Program-made: the position numbers and the translations under genes
NCBI RefSeq assembly: GCF_002954715.1
Contig: NZ_MSCP01000005.1
Span: 9,172 to 73,171 of the forward strand
Direction: 5' to 3'
From: Aliivibrio sifiae
Lineage (GTDB): Bacteria > Pseudomonadota > Gammaproteobacteria > Enterobacterales > Vibrionaceae
Length of the DNA: 64,000 bases
Notes under the pieces: generated by a model
What the model saw: the letters and a program-made list of their open reading frames with translations, nothing else
The model's database searches: none
Told to the model about the DNA's origin: nothing
In this document: positions 6,621-16,776 of the stretch, in pieces
Numbering within the stretch: position 1 is the stretch's first letter
Layout of the letters: every line of letters starts with the position of its first letter

Positions 6621-9125
6621 ATGGCCGCATTAAATCACGCCATTCACACCTTTGCGGCCATGGATTCCATGGCCATCACTGATACTGGCCATGTTATTGG
6701 CGTTCTTGAACTCTCAGGCGCCGAGCCAGCACTGCTCAGTGACACCGACAAATCCCTAATTACACACCTATTACGCTCCCTTATTCAACGCTTACCTGTT
6801 GATGCAAGTTTGACGCAGTATTACTTTCACCAAAATAATATCCCTGTGACATTATCTGAGCGCGATAACCCAAGAAGTAACCTTGTGTCCACGCGTCGTG
6901 CTGAGTTCTTAACGAACAAGCGAGACATCAACCAGTCTTTTCTTTATTGGGCGATTGATATTGCCCCTTCATCGTCACTGACCGAAGGCAAGGGACTGGT
7001 TACTGCCTTTTTTAATGCACTCTTTAATAAAGACAAGAGACATGAGTTCTTTTTAGCGTTATCTCATCGAGAATGTCATTTACTCGAAGGTAGAGCGTTG
7101 CTGGCTCAAATGGACGCACTCAATGACGCCTTGGATAAGTTACTTTTAGGATTAAGCTTTCGCTCACTCTCAAACAATAAGCTCAATGATGGCCAACTCT
7201 TTTTTCTACAAAAAGCGTTAGTACATTTATCCCCGTCTTATTTATCGCGCTCGGACGAAATGGCCCCTTCTTCTGATTGGGATAAATATTTGGCCACCGT
7301 GGAAGTTCAACCGGTTGTCATCAATGGCATCCATTATTTAAAAGTCACCGCAGAGCAAACCATTTATGCCCGCATTGCCAGCGTGCAAGGCGTCGGAATG
7401 GAAAGTACCCCTGAGAGCGCATGGGGCTCAGAGCTAGCCCCTTCACTTGAAAAAGGCAATTACCTCTTCTTTACCCGTTTCACTCCCTTCTCAAATCCAG
7501 AGAAACATCGAATGGTAAAGTCTCGTGAAGATGAGATTTATCGCTCACAAGTGACCATCACCGATTTAGTCATGGGCACCTCTTCATCCGATTCAATGAG
7601 GCAAAAAATCAATGCTAATCCAAGACTCAAGGCAACGTTATCTGAATTAGATGGCATCAATCACGACTCAGATAAGTACGGCACCTTTAAATCCACAATT
7701 GTTGTCTTTGATACTACGCCGAATTTAGTCAATGAAAGGGTTAAGCGCCTTAATTCAGTTCTGGAGAACGCGCATTTTCATCTGCTATGGGAAAGCATTG
7801 GACTGCTTGATGCGTATGAAAGTATCTTGCTTGGTGCCATGCCCACTTCGCTTCGTACCAGCACCATCAACACCACCCAAGCCGCCGCCCTGTCTCTTTT
7901 TTATCGCTCAAACGTGGGATTGCCTCAATGGGAGTTTGGCGCCTCAAAAGAAGAAGCCTTATACATCCTAGAAAGTGATGATGGCGTGCCGTTTCACTAC
8001 ACCCCGTTTGTTGGCGATAAATGCTTGGTCATTGGTGTGGGCCCCACACGAAGCGGAAAAACCTTTTTTAAAAACTGCGTGGCCACCCATTTTTCAAAGT
8101 TAGGCGGCATGTATTGCGCCATGGACATTGATAATGGCTCTGAGCCCATTGCACGCTTTTTTCAAGAAGAGGGCGCGATTTTTCGCTTAAGTGACACCCA
8201 AACTTGTGAAGGCTTTAACCCGTTTATGATGGCCACTGGAAGTAATGATGACGGCTTTCGCCGCCACATGATGGGACTGATACGCCTCATGCTTCAAGAG
8301 AATGAAGCCATTGAACTGCAAACGCTCACCTCAGAGGAGCAACAACAATTAGACCACGCGATTTTGACGACCATCTCCCAAGACAATGACGCGCTGAAAA
8401 ACTTCTCCGCCATGCTTGGGCAATGCGCCCCGAGTGTGAATAAGAAATTGGCCTACTTTAAACGAGGCGGGCTTTATGGCCGTTTGTTTGATAATGACGT
8501 GGACGCCATTGGGGTCTTAGACAAACCGTTTTCGGTCTACAACACCGAAGGCGTCAAGGACCTCCCACGCTTAGCCGCGCTAGTGAACACCGAGCTCTTC
8601 TTTCGAGCGGTTCGTTTGTTTGAAAACCCAGACTATCGAGAGCGCGCTAAATTTTTAGAAGTCGATGAGTGCCAATACGTCCTTTCCCAAAAAGGCGCCG
8701 CGGAATTTCTCATTAAAAAAGCCCGAACGTGGTTTAAGCATGGCGGCGGCATGGGGTTTTGGACTCAATCCCCTAAGCACTATTCCTCTCTTGATGAATG
8801 GTCCACGCTGCGAAGCGCCGCAACCACCTTTATTTTCATGAGTGACAAAGAAATGAGTGAGCACGAGTACATCGAGGCCTTTCCTTTTCTTTCCCCTCAC
8901 GAATGCCACGTCATTTTAAACCTCATTCCAAAGCAACAAGCGTTCATTAAACAAATGGACATTGGCGTCGCCAAAGTCGTCAACTTACACGTTGAGCCAG
9001 AGCAATACGTGATTGCGACCTCTAGGCCGCATGAAGCGGCGCTTGCGATGCGTATCTACGCCCAAGAAAGCAACATTGATGTCGCCATCGATAAAATAGT
9101 GAATGAGCTCGGATTAAGGAAATAA
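6621..9125 (+). CDS. virB4: VirB4-like T4SS ATPase
   Basis: 834 aa, typical of VirB4/TrbE. The Walker A motif GVGPTRSGKT lies at about 473-482 and the Walker B motif KFLEVDECQYVL at about 676. FWTQSPKHYSSL and a conserved C-terminal RecA-like fold follow. VirB4 powers pilus assembly and substrate transfer at the inner membrane. It follows the pilin gene by 12 bases and precedes a VirB5-like gene by four bases. It is one of the firmest calls in the window. Confidence 0.93.
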   Translation: MAALNHAIHTFAAMDSMAITDTGHVIGVLELSGAEPALLSDTDKSLITHLLRSLIQRLPVDASLTQYYFHQNNIPVTLSERDNPRSNLVSTRRAEFLTNKRDINQSFLYWAIDIAPSSSLTEGKGLVTAFFNALFNKDKRHEFFLALSHRECHLLEGRALLAQMDALNDALDKLLLGLSFRSLSNNKLNDGQLFFLQKALVHLSPSYLSRSDEMAPSSDWDKYLATVEVQPVVINGIHYLKVTAEQTIYARIASVQGVGMESTPESAWGSELAPSLEKGNYLFFTRFTPFSNPEKHRMVKSREDEIYRSQVTITDLVMGTSSSDSMRQKINANPRLKATLSELDGINHDSDKYGTFKSTIVVFDTTPNLVNERVKRLNSVLENAHFHLLWESIGLLDAYESILLGAMPTSLRTSTINTTQAAALSLFYRSNVGLPQWEFGASKEEALYILESDDGVPFHYTPFVGDKCLVIGVGPTRSGKTFFKNCVATHFSKLGGMYCAMDIDNGSEPIARFFQEEGAIFRLSDTQTCEGFNPFMMATGSNDDGFRRHMMGLIRLMLQENEAIELQTLTSEEQQQLDHAILTTISQDNDALKNFSAMLGQCAPSVNKKLAYFKRGGLYGRLFDNDVDAIGVLDKPFSVYNTEGVKDLPRLAALVNTELFFRAVRLFENPDYRERAKFLEVDECQYVLSQKGAAEFLIKKARTWFKHGGGMGFWTQSPKHYSSLDEWSTLRSAATTFIFMSDKEMSEHEYIEAFPFLSPHECHVILNLIPKQQAFIKQMDIGVAKVVNLHVEPEQYVIATSRPHEAALAMRIYAQESNIDVAIDKIVNELGLRK

Positions 9126-9129
9126 CCTC

Positions 9130-9933
9130 ATGCCCCTTTATGCAACCAAGAAAAAACTGCTCATCGTCATGATAAGCAGTTGCTTATCCTTGAAACCCCT
9201 TGCTTCTGGTTTTCCCGTGGTTGATATCGCAGGACTGGTTCAGTCCGTAACTCAATACACCCAACTCATCAAAGAGTATGAGCAAATACTAAAACAAACC
9301 GGATTAAATACCGACCAACTCTTAACCGCCATCGACCAATACACCCAAACCTTAAGAGAGTACCAGGTGCTTCTCAATCAGGTCGAAGGGTTACAAAACC
9401 AGTTAGAGCGAAAAGATTATCGCGCCATCAGCAGTGACATGAACCGATTGTACGAGAACCACACTAAAGACACAGATGTCCCCCAAACCGTTGAGCTTAG
9501 TCGTCGCTTTACTGACATTGGCACGCGCGATAATCTGGACTCTCTTGCCCAAGATGCGCTCACTTACGTTCCCAGCGACATTGCCTTTTCTTACAACCGC
9601 GCCAGTGAAGCCAACAATCAGTCGGTAGAGCGCGCGTTTTATCGAAACCTCAACGCACAAAGTCGCGAAGACATTGCCCACGTCGATAAACAACGCGTGG
9701 GGCTAGGCTCACAAAGTGAGCTTGCCACCTTGCAACTCATGGTAGAGCAAAACCAGATACTGATTGACCAAATCGCCACCAATAACGAAATGAGTCTCTC
9801 TTCAATGGGCGCCGACAACAGTTTCAGTCATCAAGCGGCGCGATTAGAGCTTGAGGCAAAGCTACGTCAATTAGAGCGCATCAAAAGAACCAAAGCCGAA
9901 GGCATTGTCATTGATGAGAGGCCAATACGATGA
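9130..9933 (+). CDS. VirB5/TrbJ-like protein
   Basis: 267 aa. A signal peptide (MISSCLSLKPLASG) precedes long heptad-rich helices (QYTQLIKEYEQILKQTGLNTDQLLTAIDQYTQTLREYQVLLNQV). TrbJ/VirB5 proteins are secreted, helical minor pilus components that act at the pilus tip. It overlaps the start of the VirB6-like gene by four bases. Confidence 0.75.
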   Translation: MPLYATKKKLLIVMISSCLSLKPLASGFPVVDIAGLVQSVTQYTQLIKEYEQILKQTGLNTDQLLTAIDQYTQTLREYQVLLNQVEGLQNQLERKDYRAISSDMNRLYENHTKDTDVPQTVELSRRFTDIGTRDNLDSLAQDALTYVPSDIAFSYNRASEANNQSVERAFYRNLNAQSREDIAHVDKQRVGLGSQSELATLQLMVEQNQILIDQIATNNEMSLSSMGADNSFSHQAARLELEAKLRQLERIKRTKAEGIVIDERPIR

Positions 9934-10838
9934 GTGCCAGTAGCAGCTTTAGACAAACGTTCGCCCAAGACATTACGGTTTTTGTCGATACCTTACTCAA
10001 CAACAGTCAGATAAGCGCCTTCACATGGAGTTTGTTCATTGTCTTAGTCGTGATTGTCTATTTCACGGAAGTCGCCAAGTTCATGCTCGATGGGTTTGAC
10101 TTAGAGAGCACGGTGAACGCCACCATCATGGTGTTTGTCTCCTTACTTTTGTTTGCCAGTTATCAAGTCGCTTTTGATAATGCCGTCGCCCTATTTGATG
10201 AGCTTGGGCTCACTATTCAAGAAGTGGCCACCGGTCATCGCGATCCCTTTTTCTTATTTAAGTGGGTCACTCACGCGTTTAACTCCATGTACAACGAAGA
10301 CGTCTCCATTTTTATGATGCCTGTAGGGGATGTGATATACGCGGCGCTGTGGTATCTCGTGGCCATTATTTTACAACTGGTGATGTTCGCCATCAGCTCG
10401 TGGGCAGTATGGACCTTAGCTCTGGCCAAGATACTGGGGGTTTTATTTATTCCCCTATTAATACACCCAGCCACTCGAAATTTATTTGATGGTTGGTTTC
10501 GATTCACCCTTGGCAGCCTCTTTTTATTGATTGTGCTTAGAGCCACTGGCTCTTTGGTGGCCTTAGCTATTAAAGCTCAGTTCTCTTCCATCGGGGCCAT
10601 TGTTTGTGGCGATTCAACCGATTTTTCATCCTGCGGCTCTACAGACAGAGTCGTCAATATGGCAATGAATGGTGCCGATAATATTGATGTACTGGTCACC
10701 GGTATTTTAAGCATCATTCTTGTGGTGTCTTCATTAACCATAACGACGGCTTTAGTCGGCGCCGTTGCCTCCCCAAGTCGAGGTGCGTCCTCTGGCGCAT
10801 CCAAACTCACTAAAATGGCCATAGGGAAATTCATGTAG
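9930..10838 (+). CDS. VirB6/TrbL-like polytopic membrane protein
   Basis: 302 aa with hydrophobic segments near residues 28-46, 64-83, 122-150, 155-170 and 190-215, and a final pair near 245-285. A Cys-containing periplasmic loop (IVCGDSTDFSSCGSTDR) lies between segments. VirB6/TrbL forms part of the inner-membrane channel. Its position between B5 and B8 fits this role. Confidence 0.8.
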   Translation: MSASSSFRQTFAQDITVFVDTLLNNSQISAFTWSLFIVLVVIVYFTEVAKFMLDGFDLESTVNATIMVFVSLLLFASYQVAFDNAVALFDELGLTIQEVATGHRDPFFLFKWVTHAFNSMYNEDVSIFMMPVGDVIYAALWYLVAIILQLVMFAISSWAVWTLALAKILGVLFIPLLIHPATRNLFDGWFRFTLGSLFLLIVLRATGSLVALAIKAQFSSIGAIVCGDSTDFSSCGSTDRVVNMAMNGADNIDVLVTGILSIILVVSSLTITTALVGAVASPSRGASSGASKLTKMAIGKFM

Positions 10839-10870
10839 CCATCCACTCAATTTATTTATAAGGAATGTCT

Positions 10871-11599
10871 ATGCAATCCAGCGTTATCGTCGATACGCCC
10901 AGTGGCCAAGAGGCCATTGAGCGTGAGCATCGACAAAAAGCCGCACTCCGTGCTGAGCGCAACCGATGGTTCGCCATTACCCTTTCTTTGGTCTTTGTTC
11001 TCTTTTTGGCACTGGCCTTTTCGTGGTTTGCCTTTTTAAAGGCAAACAACAACAAAGAAATTGTGTACGTCAAACTCGCCCCGAATGGATCGTGGTCCAT
11101 TGTTGATTACCAACCTCAAGACAGTCAGCTCTACTTTAAAACCACCATTGACAGTCTATTGAGTCGATACACCACCCTTCGTTATCAAGTCAATCCAAGC
11201 ACCATCGCCATTGATTGGTCTGACGCTGCGACATTCATGGGGGACACATTAAAAAGTGAGTTTCTCTCAAACCGTGGGTTTAACGCCATTGAAAAAGCGG
11301 CCAACATCGCCACAAGTCGTGACACTGTCACGATAGAGATGCGTGATGGCATTGAGCATTACGACCAAATCACCGCCATTCAAGTCGATGGCAGTGAAAG
11401 TGAGGTGGTACGAAGCAATATTTATTTAACTCGGACGACGAAACGCATGGGAAAAACCACCAAAGAAAAACTGGTGTTAAGCCTGCAATGGCAATTAATG
11501 GATAAATACGAGCTGGCCACCCAATCCATGGCCTTTTTACGACTCAACCCCATCGGCATTGTCGTATTGTCCCAACAACTGAACATTGAACGTGAGTAA
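10871..11599 (+). CDS. virB8: VirB8/TrbF-like assembly factor
   Basis: I chose the ATG at 10871 (MQSSVIVD) because AAGGA is six bases ahead; the ATG at 10865 touches the ribosome site. A short cytoplasmic N-terminus precedes one membrane segment at about residues 36-56, then a periplasmic domain of about 180 residues (YVKLAPNGSWSIVDYQPQDSQLYFKTTIDSLLSRYTTLRYQVNP). This is the VirB8 plan, a periplasmic scaffold that contacts B9 and B10. Confidence 0.8.
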   Translation: MQSSVIVDTPSGQEAIEREHRQKAALRAERNRWFAITLSLVFVLFLALAFSWFAFLKANNNKEIVYVKLAPNGSWSIVDYQPQDSQLYFKTTIDSLLSRYTTLRYQVNPSTIAIDWSDAATFMGDTLKSEFLSNRGFNAIEKAANIATSRDTVTIEMRDGIEHYDQITAIQVDGSESEVVRSNIYLTRTTKRMGKTTKEKLVLSLQWQLMDKYELATQSMAFLRLNPIGIVVLSQQLNIERE

Positions 11600-11604
11600 C
11601 CATC

Positions 11605-12459
11605 ATGAAGACACTCTTTATCGTGGCTCTTTTTTGGGCGTCGAGCTTTAGCGCGCACGCCGCGCGTTGTGAGCAAATCAAATTCAATCACGGGGACATC
11701 GTCACCGTAAAGTCCGCCCTTAACATGGGCACCCGTATTCAACTCCCCGCTAACCTTATTGCCAAACCCGCCACCTCGAACAATCACTTGTGGGATGTTG
11801 AAGGGATAGTCGGCACCAATCAACTGGTGTTAAAGCCCAACTCCGCCTTAAAGGAAGGCGAAGGCACGTTAATTTATGCGTTTATGGATGATGGCAACGT
11901 CATTGATATCAGCGCCATGCGCTCCCCCCTAAAGACGAATCAAGCTTGTATCGTTTTAGATCCCACACCGAGCTTTTTTGATGAGACCGCCAGAGGCGCC
12001 ATCAAAGGCTTTGCTCATAAAGCCCCACAACCAGTGATCCCAACCCGTTCAAGCAGCGACATTGCCAGAATTGCTCAACTGGAAAAGAACGTAGATGTCG
12101 TCAAACAGACTGCCGAGCTTGAACGAAAACAATCCGTCATCACCGCCTTAAAAAAATACCGCTTTCGTATTTACACCCGTTATTCATGGGAAGAAGGCAC
12201 CGAATTTGTCGGGCGTAACACCATCAGTGATGTGTATGACGATGGCCAATTTACCTACATTCGCTTAGCCAATCCCAACCGAGGAATATTAAGCGTCGAA
12301 ACCTTTATTGGTGGTAAGAACGCCATCGCCCCAACCGACTACATTGATGAATACGCGATGTACAAAATCACCGGTATCTACCCACAATTCACCCTGCGGG
12401 TGGATGAGGTCAGTTTAACCATTACTCGCTCAGACAATTCAACCAAAGGGAATTTATAA
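11605..12459 (+). CDS. virB9: VirB9/TrbG-like outer-membrane complex protein
   Basis: 284 aa with a cleavable signal peptide (LFIVALFWASSFSAHAA). The N-terminal beta-rich domain is followed by a linker. The C-terminal part (YTRYSWEEGTEFVGRNTISDVYDDGQFTYIRLANPNRG) carries the TrbG/VirB9 pattern that pairs with VirB7 and VirB10 in the outer-membrane core. No VirB7 lipoprotein gene is obvious beside it. It overlaps the next gene at the stop codon. Confidence 0.8.
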   Translation: MKTLFIVALFWASSFSAHAARCEQIKFNHGDIVTVKSALNMGTRIQLPANLIAKPATSNNHLWDVEGIVGTNQLVLKPNSALKEGEGTLIYAFMDDGNVIDISAMRSPLKTNQACIVLDPTPSFFDETARGAIKGFAHKAPQPVIPTRSSSDIARIAQLEKNVDVVKQTAELERKQSVITALKKYRFRIYTRYSWEEGTEFVGRNTISDVYDDGQFTYIRLANPNRGILSVETFIGGKNAIAPTDYIDEYAMYKITGIYPQFTLRVDEVSLTITRSDNSTKGNL

Positions 12460-12830
12460 TGACCACGCTTTCTCTTCTGCCTCACATGGGGAGCCTCTTA
12501 AATTACACCTCAAAAATCGCCATGACCATTCGCCTCAACAGCAATTACTGTGGAAAAGAAACGCTAGATGAAAATACATCACGCGTGTCCGTCATGTGGC
12601 TTTCTGACATGCTCCATAATTTGCATTTTATTGGCTCGGCCATGCAAAGTAACGATCGCTTACGCTTAAGTAACGCCCTTGAAAAACAGCACACTTATTG
12701 GCGTCATCACGAAAAAAACATAGAGCAAGCCATTCATTACACTCATGGCACGACCGCCAATTGGTCCGTTGAGGAAGGCTGCGCCATCATAAAACGCCTT
12801 CAACGTGATATTGAAAAAGGAGACGGATGA
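12459..12830 (+). CDS. Unknown T4SS-operon protein between VirB9 and VirB10, 123 aa
   Basis: It starts on the last base of virB9 and its stop overlaps the virB10 start, so it is translated as part of the core complex block. The product has no signal peptide or membrane segment and is rich in His, Asn and helix formers (SALEKQHTYWRHHEKNIEQAIHYT). I do not recognise it. Possible roles are a cytoplasmic chaperone or a regulator of assembly. Confidence 0.6.
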   Translation: MTTLSLLPHMGSLLNYTSKIAMTIRLNSNYCGKETLDENTSRVSVMWLSDMLHNLHFIGSAMQSNDRLRLSNALEKQHTYWRHHEKNIEQAIHYTHGTTANWSVEEGCAIIKRLQRDIEKGDG

Positions 12831-14164
12831 TGAATGAGGATAAAAAAGAGAGCGAGCCACCCATTGTTGTCCCCTCCAATGACACCACCGAGCACAAAGA
12901 AGAAACCGTCGATAACAAGAAAAAAGGAATGATCTATTTTGGGTTCGTTTTTGGGGGGATTTGCTTGTTATTTCTGCTTAATACGCTCAATAAAGAGAAA
13001 GCCGATAGCACCGAAGACATTGCCCCTCAATATCAACCGTCCTCATCGAGCGTCAATACCAGCGCGAACTTTGAGAACAAGGTCTTTGATAACATCGTGA
13101 CAAAGCGCCCGCCAGCAACCGAATCCACCGCGCTTGCTCCGACCTCTTTTTCCAACTCCAACTACAGGAGCAACACACCGACAACCGATGAGGTAGGCAA
13201 TTATTTACAACCCGATCCCGTTGAGCAAGAAAAGAAAAAGCACCAGGCACTGGAAACCAAACGCGCGCAACTGTCCACTCGCTCGACTTGGGGATTAACT
13301 CCTCCGGTGAGCTTACCGGCTCAATCAACCAGCGATACGAAAGAAGACATAAAACCACACCAACCCGCGACGTTACCTGACGAATTTCTCTCAAGCGATG
13401 AGCAGCGCGCAATGATAGCGCGCCGATTGCAACAAGCTGACGCGCTCAAACAGCGCATTTTAAAAGGGGACACCAGCACATTAGACAGAAGCCAGCTCAG
13501 CGACATAGAAGCGTCATTTTCAGAGCCACCGTCCAACATTGTTGGGTTTACCAAAGAAAATACCTACAACGCCTCTACCGAGGGACGACTTAAGCTGCCT
13601 ATCGGCACGCTCATCCCCGCCATTACGATATTCAAAACCAACAGTGATTACTCCGGCTCGTTTAAAGCCACGGTGTCACAGGACGTGTTTGATATCAGTG
13701 GTGAGTACGTTCTCATCCCAAAAGGGGCTCAGGTCATTTTGAAATCCGTCTCCATTGGCAACGTCAATGAGCCCATCAGCAGTCGCATGGGCATTACCGT
13801 CCCGTGGATTGTGTTGCCAAACGGCAACAAAATCGACATGAGTAAGTCATCTGGACTCGATAGAGAAGGCATTAGCGCCCTTGGCGGTGAAGTCGATAGA
13901 CACTTAATGGCGCAGTTCTTTGGGGTCGCCGCTTACGCCTTGGTGGGAACACAAACCAGTCGAGACGGCTCTGGCGGTGACAGTGATTCCAGTTACTTGG
14001 GCGACGTAGGTGAAAGCAGTCGAGAGCAAGTTGCCCCTCTTGCTCAAAAATACTTATCTCTCAAACCCACGATCACCCTACGTGCGGGACAAAGCATGAA
14101 CATCATGATTGAGGAGGAAGTCTTTCTTTCTCCGTGGCGCAATATTTACGAGGACTATCTATGA
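12827..14164 (+). CDS. virB10: VirB10/TrbI-like core complex protein
   Basis: 445 aa. A cytoplasmic tail precedes one membrane segment (residues about 37-55) and a long proline- and charge-rich linker. The TrbI/VirB10 beta-barrel domain starts near residue 235 (LPIGTLIPAITIFKTNSDYSGSFKATVSQDV) and includes the VLPNGNKIDMSKSSGLDREG region. The C-terminal MNIMIEEEVFLSPW is typical. A second ATG three bases in is also well placed behind GGAG. It spans both membranes and gates substrate passage. Confidence 0.88.
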   Translation: MMNEDKKESEPPIVVPSNDTTEHKEETVDNKKKGMIYFGFVFGGICLLFLLNTLNKEKADSTEDIAPQYQPSSSSVNTSANFENKVFDNIVTKRPPATESTALAPTSFSNSNYRSNTPTTDEVGNYLQPDPVEQEKKKHQALETKRAQLSTRSTWGLTPPVSLPAQSTSDTKEDIKPHQPATLPDEFLSSDEQRAMIARRLQQADALKQRILKGDTSTLDRSQLSDIEASFSEPPSNIVGFTKENTYNASTEGRLKLPIGTLIPAITIFKTNSDYSGSFKATVSQDVFDISGEYVLIPKGAQVILKSVSIGNVNEPISSRMGITVPWIVLPNGNKIDMSKSSGLDREGISALGGEVDRHLMAQFFGVAAYALVGTQTSRDGSGGDSDSSYLGDVGESSREQVAPLAQKYLSLKPTITLRAGQSMNIMIEEEVFLSPWRNIYEDYL

Positions 14165-14538
14165 ACAGACGCACCCAACTTAAAACAAAAATAAAAGTAG
14201 GCATTGGCCTGCTTTTTTTCTGCACGACACTTAACGCCGCCCCACTACTCAATAATGTGGATCCACTTCAAGTCTCCGTCAGAACCGTGTGGCCCCCCGA
14301 GTTGACTACCGTTAGACACGCCATTGATTGGCTCATTACGCCACTTGGTTATCAGGTGGTGACGGAATACCCCGCGCCCAAAAACGCCAATACGATTCTG
14401 AACGTGCCAATCCCTGCGTCCGCAAAGCTGCATCGCACCATGCCAGTGCTCGATGCGATACAAATATTGATTGGCAGTGACAACACCATCTTACTGGATA
14501 AAAAACACCGTTTACTTAGCGTTGCACGAGGTCATTAA
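14161..14538 (+). CDS. PilL-N-like periplasmic protein
   Basis: I chose the ATG at 14161, which overlaps the virB10 stop (ATGA). The 125-aa product has a signal peptide (VGIGLLFFCTTLNAA). The domain VRTVWPPELTTVRHAIDWLITPLGYQVV, then RTMPVLDAIQILIGSDNTILLD, resembles the short N-terminal domain of PilL proteins in IncI- and PFGI-1-type pilus operons. It links the secretion genes to the pilus genes. Confidence 0.6.
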   Translation: MNRRTQLKTKIKVGIGLLFFCTTLNAAPLLNNVDPLQVSVRTVWPPELTTVRHAIDWLITPLGYQVVTEYPAPKNANTILNVPIPASAKLHRTMPVLDAIQILIGSDNTILLDKKHRLLSVARGH

Positions 14539-15335
14539 TGAAACTATCAATAAAAATCCACAGAGCACGCCGCCTTATTCTTTTACTCACCTCCTTTTTA
14601 TTGTTATCTGCATGCAGCAGCAATCAATACCAGGGACAAGGCGAATATTTTGCGCTTGCCACTCGCCACGTTCTTGAAATGGACTTGTCCATTTTAAAAC
14701 CTACCGTGACGTCACAAACGCGCTTAAGCGCCGAGGATTTAGCCAGAAAACAAGCCCTTGCCCAAAGTCAGGTCAGTGAGAAAAATGCGTCACCATTAAA
14801 CAATAAGATGCATCAATTCACCCTCAGCGCTGGCGAGTCATACCGCGTCGCGATACGACGATGGAGCAAAAAAGCCGGTTATCACAATCTGGTCTGGTCA
14901 ATGACGGACACCCACATGAAAACCATGAGCGCCAAGGCCACTGAGACCATGGACTATCACGGGACCCTAAAAAAAGTCATGAGCCAGTTGTCCAATACCT
15001 TACGTACCCCTTTGCGACTCACCGCCTCTGAAAAAGACAATGTGCTTGGCATTTATGATTTTGATGAAGAGCCCCGCTTAACCCACATCAAAGGCAGCTC
15101 ATTACAATCGGTGGTTCACAATGTCGTCATCAATTATGGCTTTCATTGGAGTGATGAGAAAACCGCCGCCCGAAGCTGGTTGGCCCTGAATGACTACACC
15201 TTTGGGGCTGAATATTATCTTCTGACCAAAAGAAATGACATCAATAGCGCCCTAAGTACGGTGCTTTCAACCTACCCTGTGCGCTCTGAGATTTTAGAGT
15301 CCACCAATCAAGTCTTTATCCTTGAGGAAAACTAA
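14538..15335 (+). CDS. TcpQ/PilL-C-like pilus lipoprotein
   Basis: 265 aa with a lipoprotein signal (LLTSFLLLSAC). Residues about 90-150 (FTLSAGESYRVAIRRWSKKAGYHNLVWSMTDTH) match the TcpQ-like domain found in toxin-coregulated and IncI thin-pilus systems, which helps assemble or place the secretin. It overlaps neighbours on both sides by one to four bases. PilL is one protein in R64; here the two parts appear as separate genes. Confidence 0.65.
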   Translation: MKLSIKIHRARRLILLLTSFLLLSACSSNQYQGQGEYFALATRHVLEMDLSILKPTVTSQTRLSAEDLARKQALAQSQVSEKNASPLNNKMHQFTLSAGESYRVAIRRWSKKAGYHNLVWSMTDTHMKTMSAKATETMDYHGTLKKVMSQLSNTLRTPLRLTASEKDNVLGIYDFDEEPRLTHIKGSSLQSVVHNVVINYGFHWSDEKTAARSWLALNDYTFGAEYYLLTKRNDINSALSTVLSTYPVRSEILESTNQVFILEEN

Positions 15336-16771
15336 TGAAGCCCTTTATTCTATTGATTGTCCCTCTGTTGTTGCTCGGTTGCAGCTCCCAAGAGTACAAA
15401 GACAACCTAAAAAAGAACAACGAAATACACCAAGAAATTAGCGACTACACCACCCAAGCTAAGCGCAACAAAGTCGGCTACATTACTTTGCCACCCGCCT
15501 CTCAATCCATTATTACCCAAGACATCGACACCGCGTGGCTCAACGATGACATCACCGTGAACGTTTCTGACATGCCCCTCTCTATTGTCATTGAAGAGAT
15601 AATGAATGGCATACATTTACCCATTTGGTTCTCCGAAGAGGTGGAGCCCAACAAGTTGGTCTCACTCAATTTCTCATCCACGCGCTTGGATGTGTTAAAT
15701 CTGCTCTCTCGTGAAACCGGTTATGGCATTTCAGCCAACGCCAACCGACTCGAAATCACTCAATACGTGACCGACACTTTCTCCATCAATATTCCGGCGG
15801 GGAAATATTCGGCCCAACTTGGCTCACAAGGTGAAGAAGGCGACTCCGATTCGGCCCGAGTGGAAGGTCAGTTTTTAAACGTGGAATACAATGAAGTGCA
15901 AATTGTCGATGAGATAGCCGATGGAATAGTCAAGTTGCTTGGGGGCGATGACGCCGCCGAGAACGCCGTCTCCACCGCGCCCTCACTCTCAAGCATCACC
16001 GTTCGTGCAACCCCCGATAAGATGAGAGAGGTCAATCGCCTAATTGATAACGCGCAAACCGCCTTATCAAAACAAGTCATGCTCGACATTCGCGTCTTAG
16101 AGTTCAAATCCAACCTCGGCACCGAGCGCGGCATTGATTGGAACATTGTTCGTGAGACCAGCAACGGATTACTCCAGTTTTTTGTGCCAGGAACAACAAC
16201 GGTATCAAAAGGGGCCGGATACGGTCTGGCCTTTACCGGCACAGGAAAATGGTCAGGCACCGAAAGCTTGATCACGGTGCTGAAAAAACAAGGCAGTGTC
16301 TCAACCGAGACCCCAATCACCGCCATGGCTCTCAATAATCAACCAGCAAAAATAACCCAACAACAAGTCGTCCCTTACTTCTCCGAAGTCTCCAGTGATT
16401 CAAGTGAAGGCGTCGTCTCTGCCAGTGTGACTCGTGACACCGAAGTGGAAGGCGTTGATATGATGATAACCGCCAACGTTAAACGCAATCATGTGTGGCT
16501 CAGGATTTCAGGTCAACTGCAAAAAATCACCAACCGAGAAGATCAAAACGTCGCCGACATTGACCTTCAATTATTAACGGTACAAAAATCAGAGATCACT
16601 TTTACCAACAAATTGCGCTATGGCCAAACCTACGTCATCGCCTCCATCAAACAAACCAGTCGTTTGGCTGAAAAAACCGAGAGTTTTTGGAGCTCATGGC
16701 TTGGTGGTACGGGCTCAAGTACCGACACCGTTGAAACCTTGGTGTTATTAACCCCAAGAAAAGTGGAGTAA
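15335..16771 (+). CDS. pilN: PilN-type secretin lipoprotein of type IVb pilus
   Basis: 478 aa. A lipobox (LLLLGC) is at the N-terminus. Secretin N-domains follow (NVSDMPLSIVIEEIMNGIHLPIWFSEE; SSITVRATPDKMREVNRLIDNA), then the secretin barrel region with VLKKQGSVSTETPITAMALNNQPAKI. The C-terminus ends in ETLVLLTPRKVE, close to the usual secretin tail. It forms the outer-membrane pore for the pilus. Confidence 0.9.
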   Translation: MKPFILLIVPLLLLGCSSQEYKDNLKKNNEIHQEISDYTTQAKRNKVGYITLPPASQSIITQDIDTAWLNDDITVNVSDMPLSIVIEEIMNGIHLPIWFSEEVEPNKLVSLNFSSTRLDVLNLLSRETGYGISANANRLEITQYVTDTFSINIPAGKYSAQLGSQGEEGDSDSARVEGQFLNVEYNEVQIVDEIADGIVKLLGGDDAAENAVSTAPSLSSITVRATPDKMREVNRLIDNAQTALSKQVMLDIRVLEFKSNLGTERGIDWNIVRETSNGLLQFFVPGTTTVSKGAGYGLAFTGTGKWSGTESLITVLKKQGSVSTETPITAMALNNQPAKITQQQVVPYFSEVSSDSSEGVVSASVTRDTEVEGVDMMITANVKRNHVWLRISGQLQKITNREDQNVADIDLQLLTVQKSEITFTNKLRYGQTYVIASIKQTSRLAEKTESFWSSWLGGTGSSTDTVETLVLLTPRKVE

Positions 16772-16776
16772 CAACT

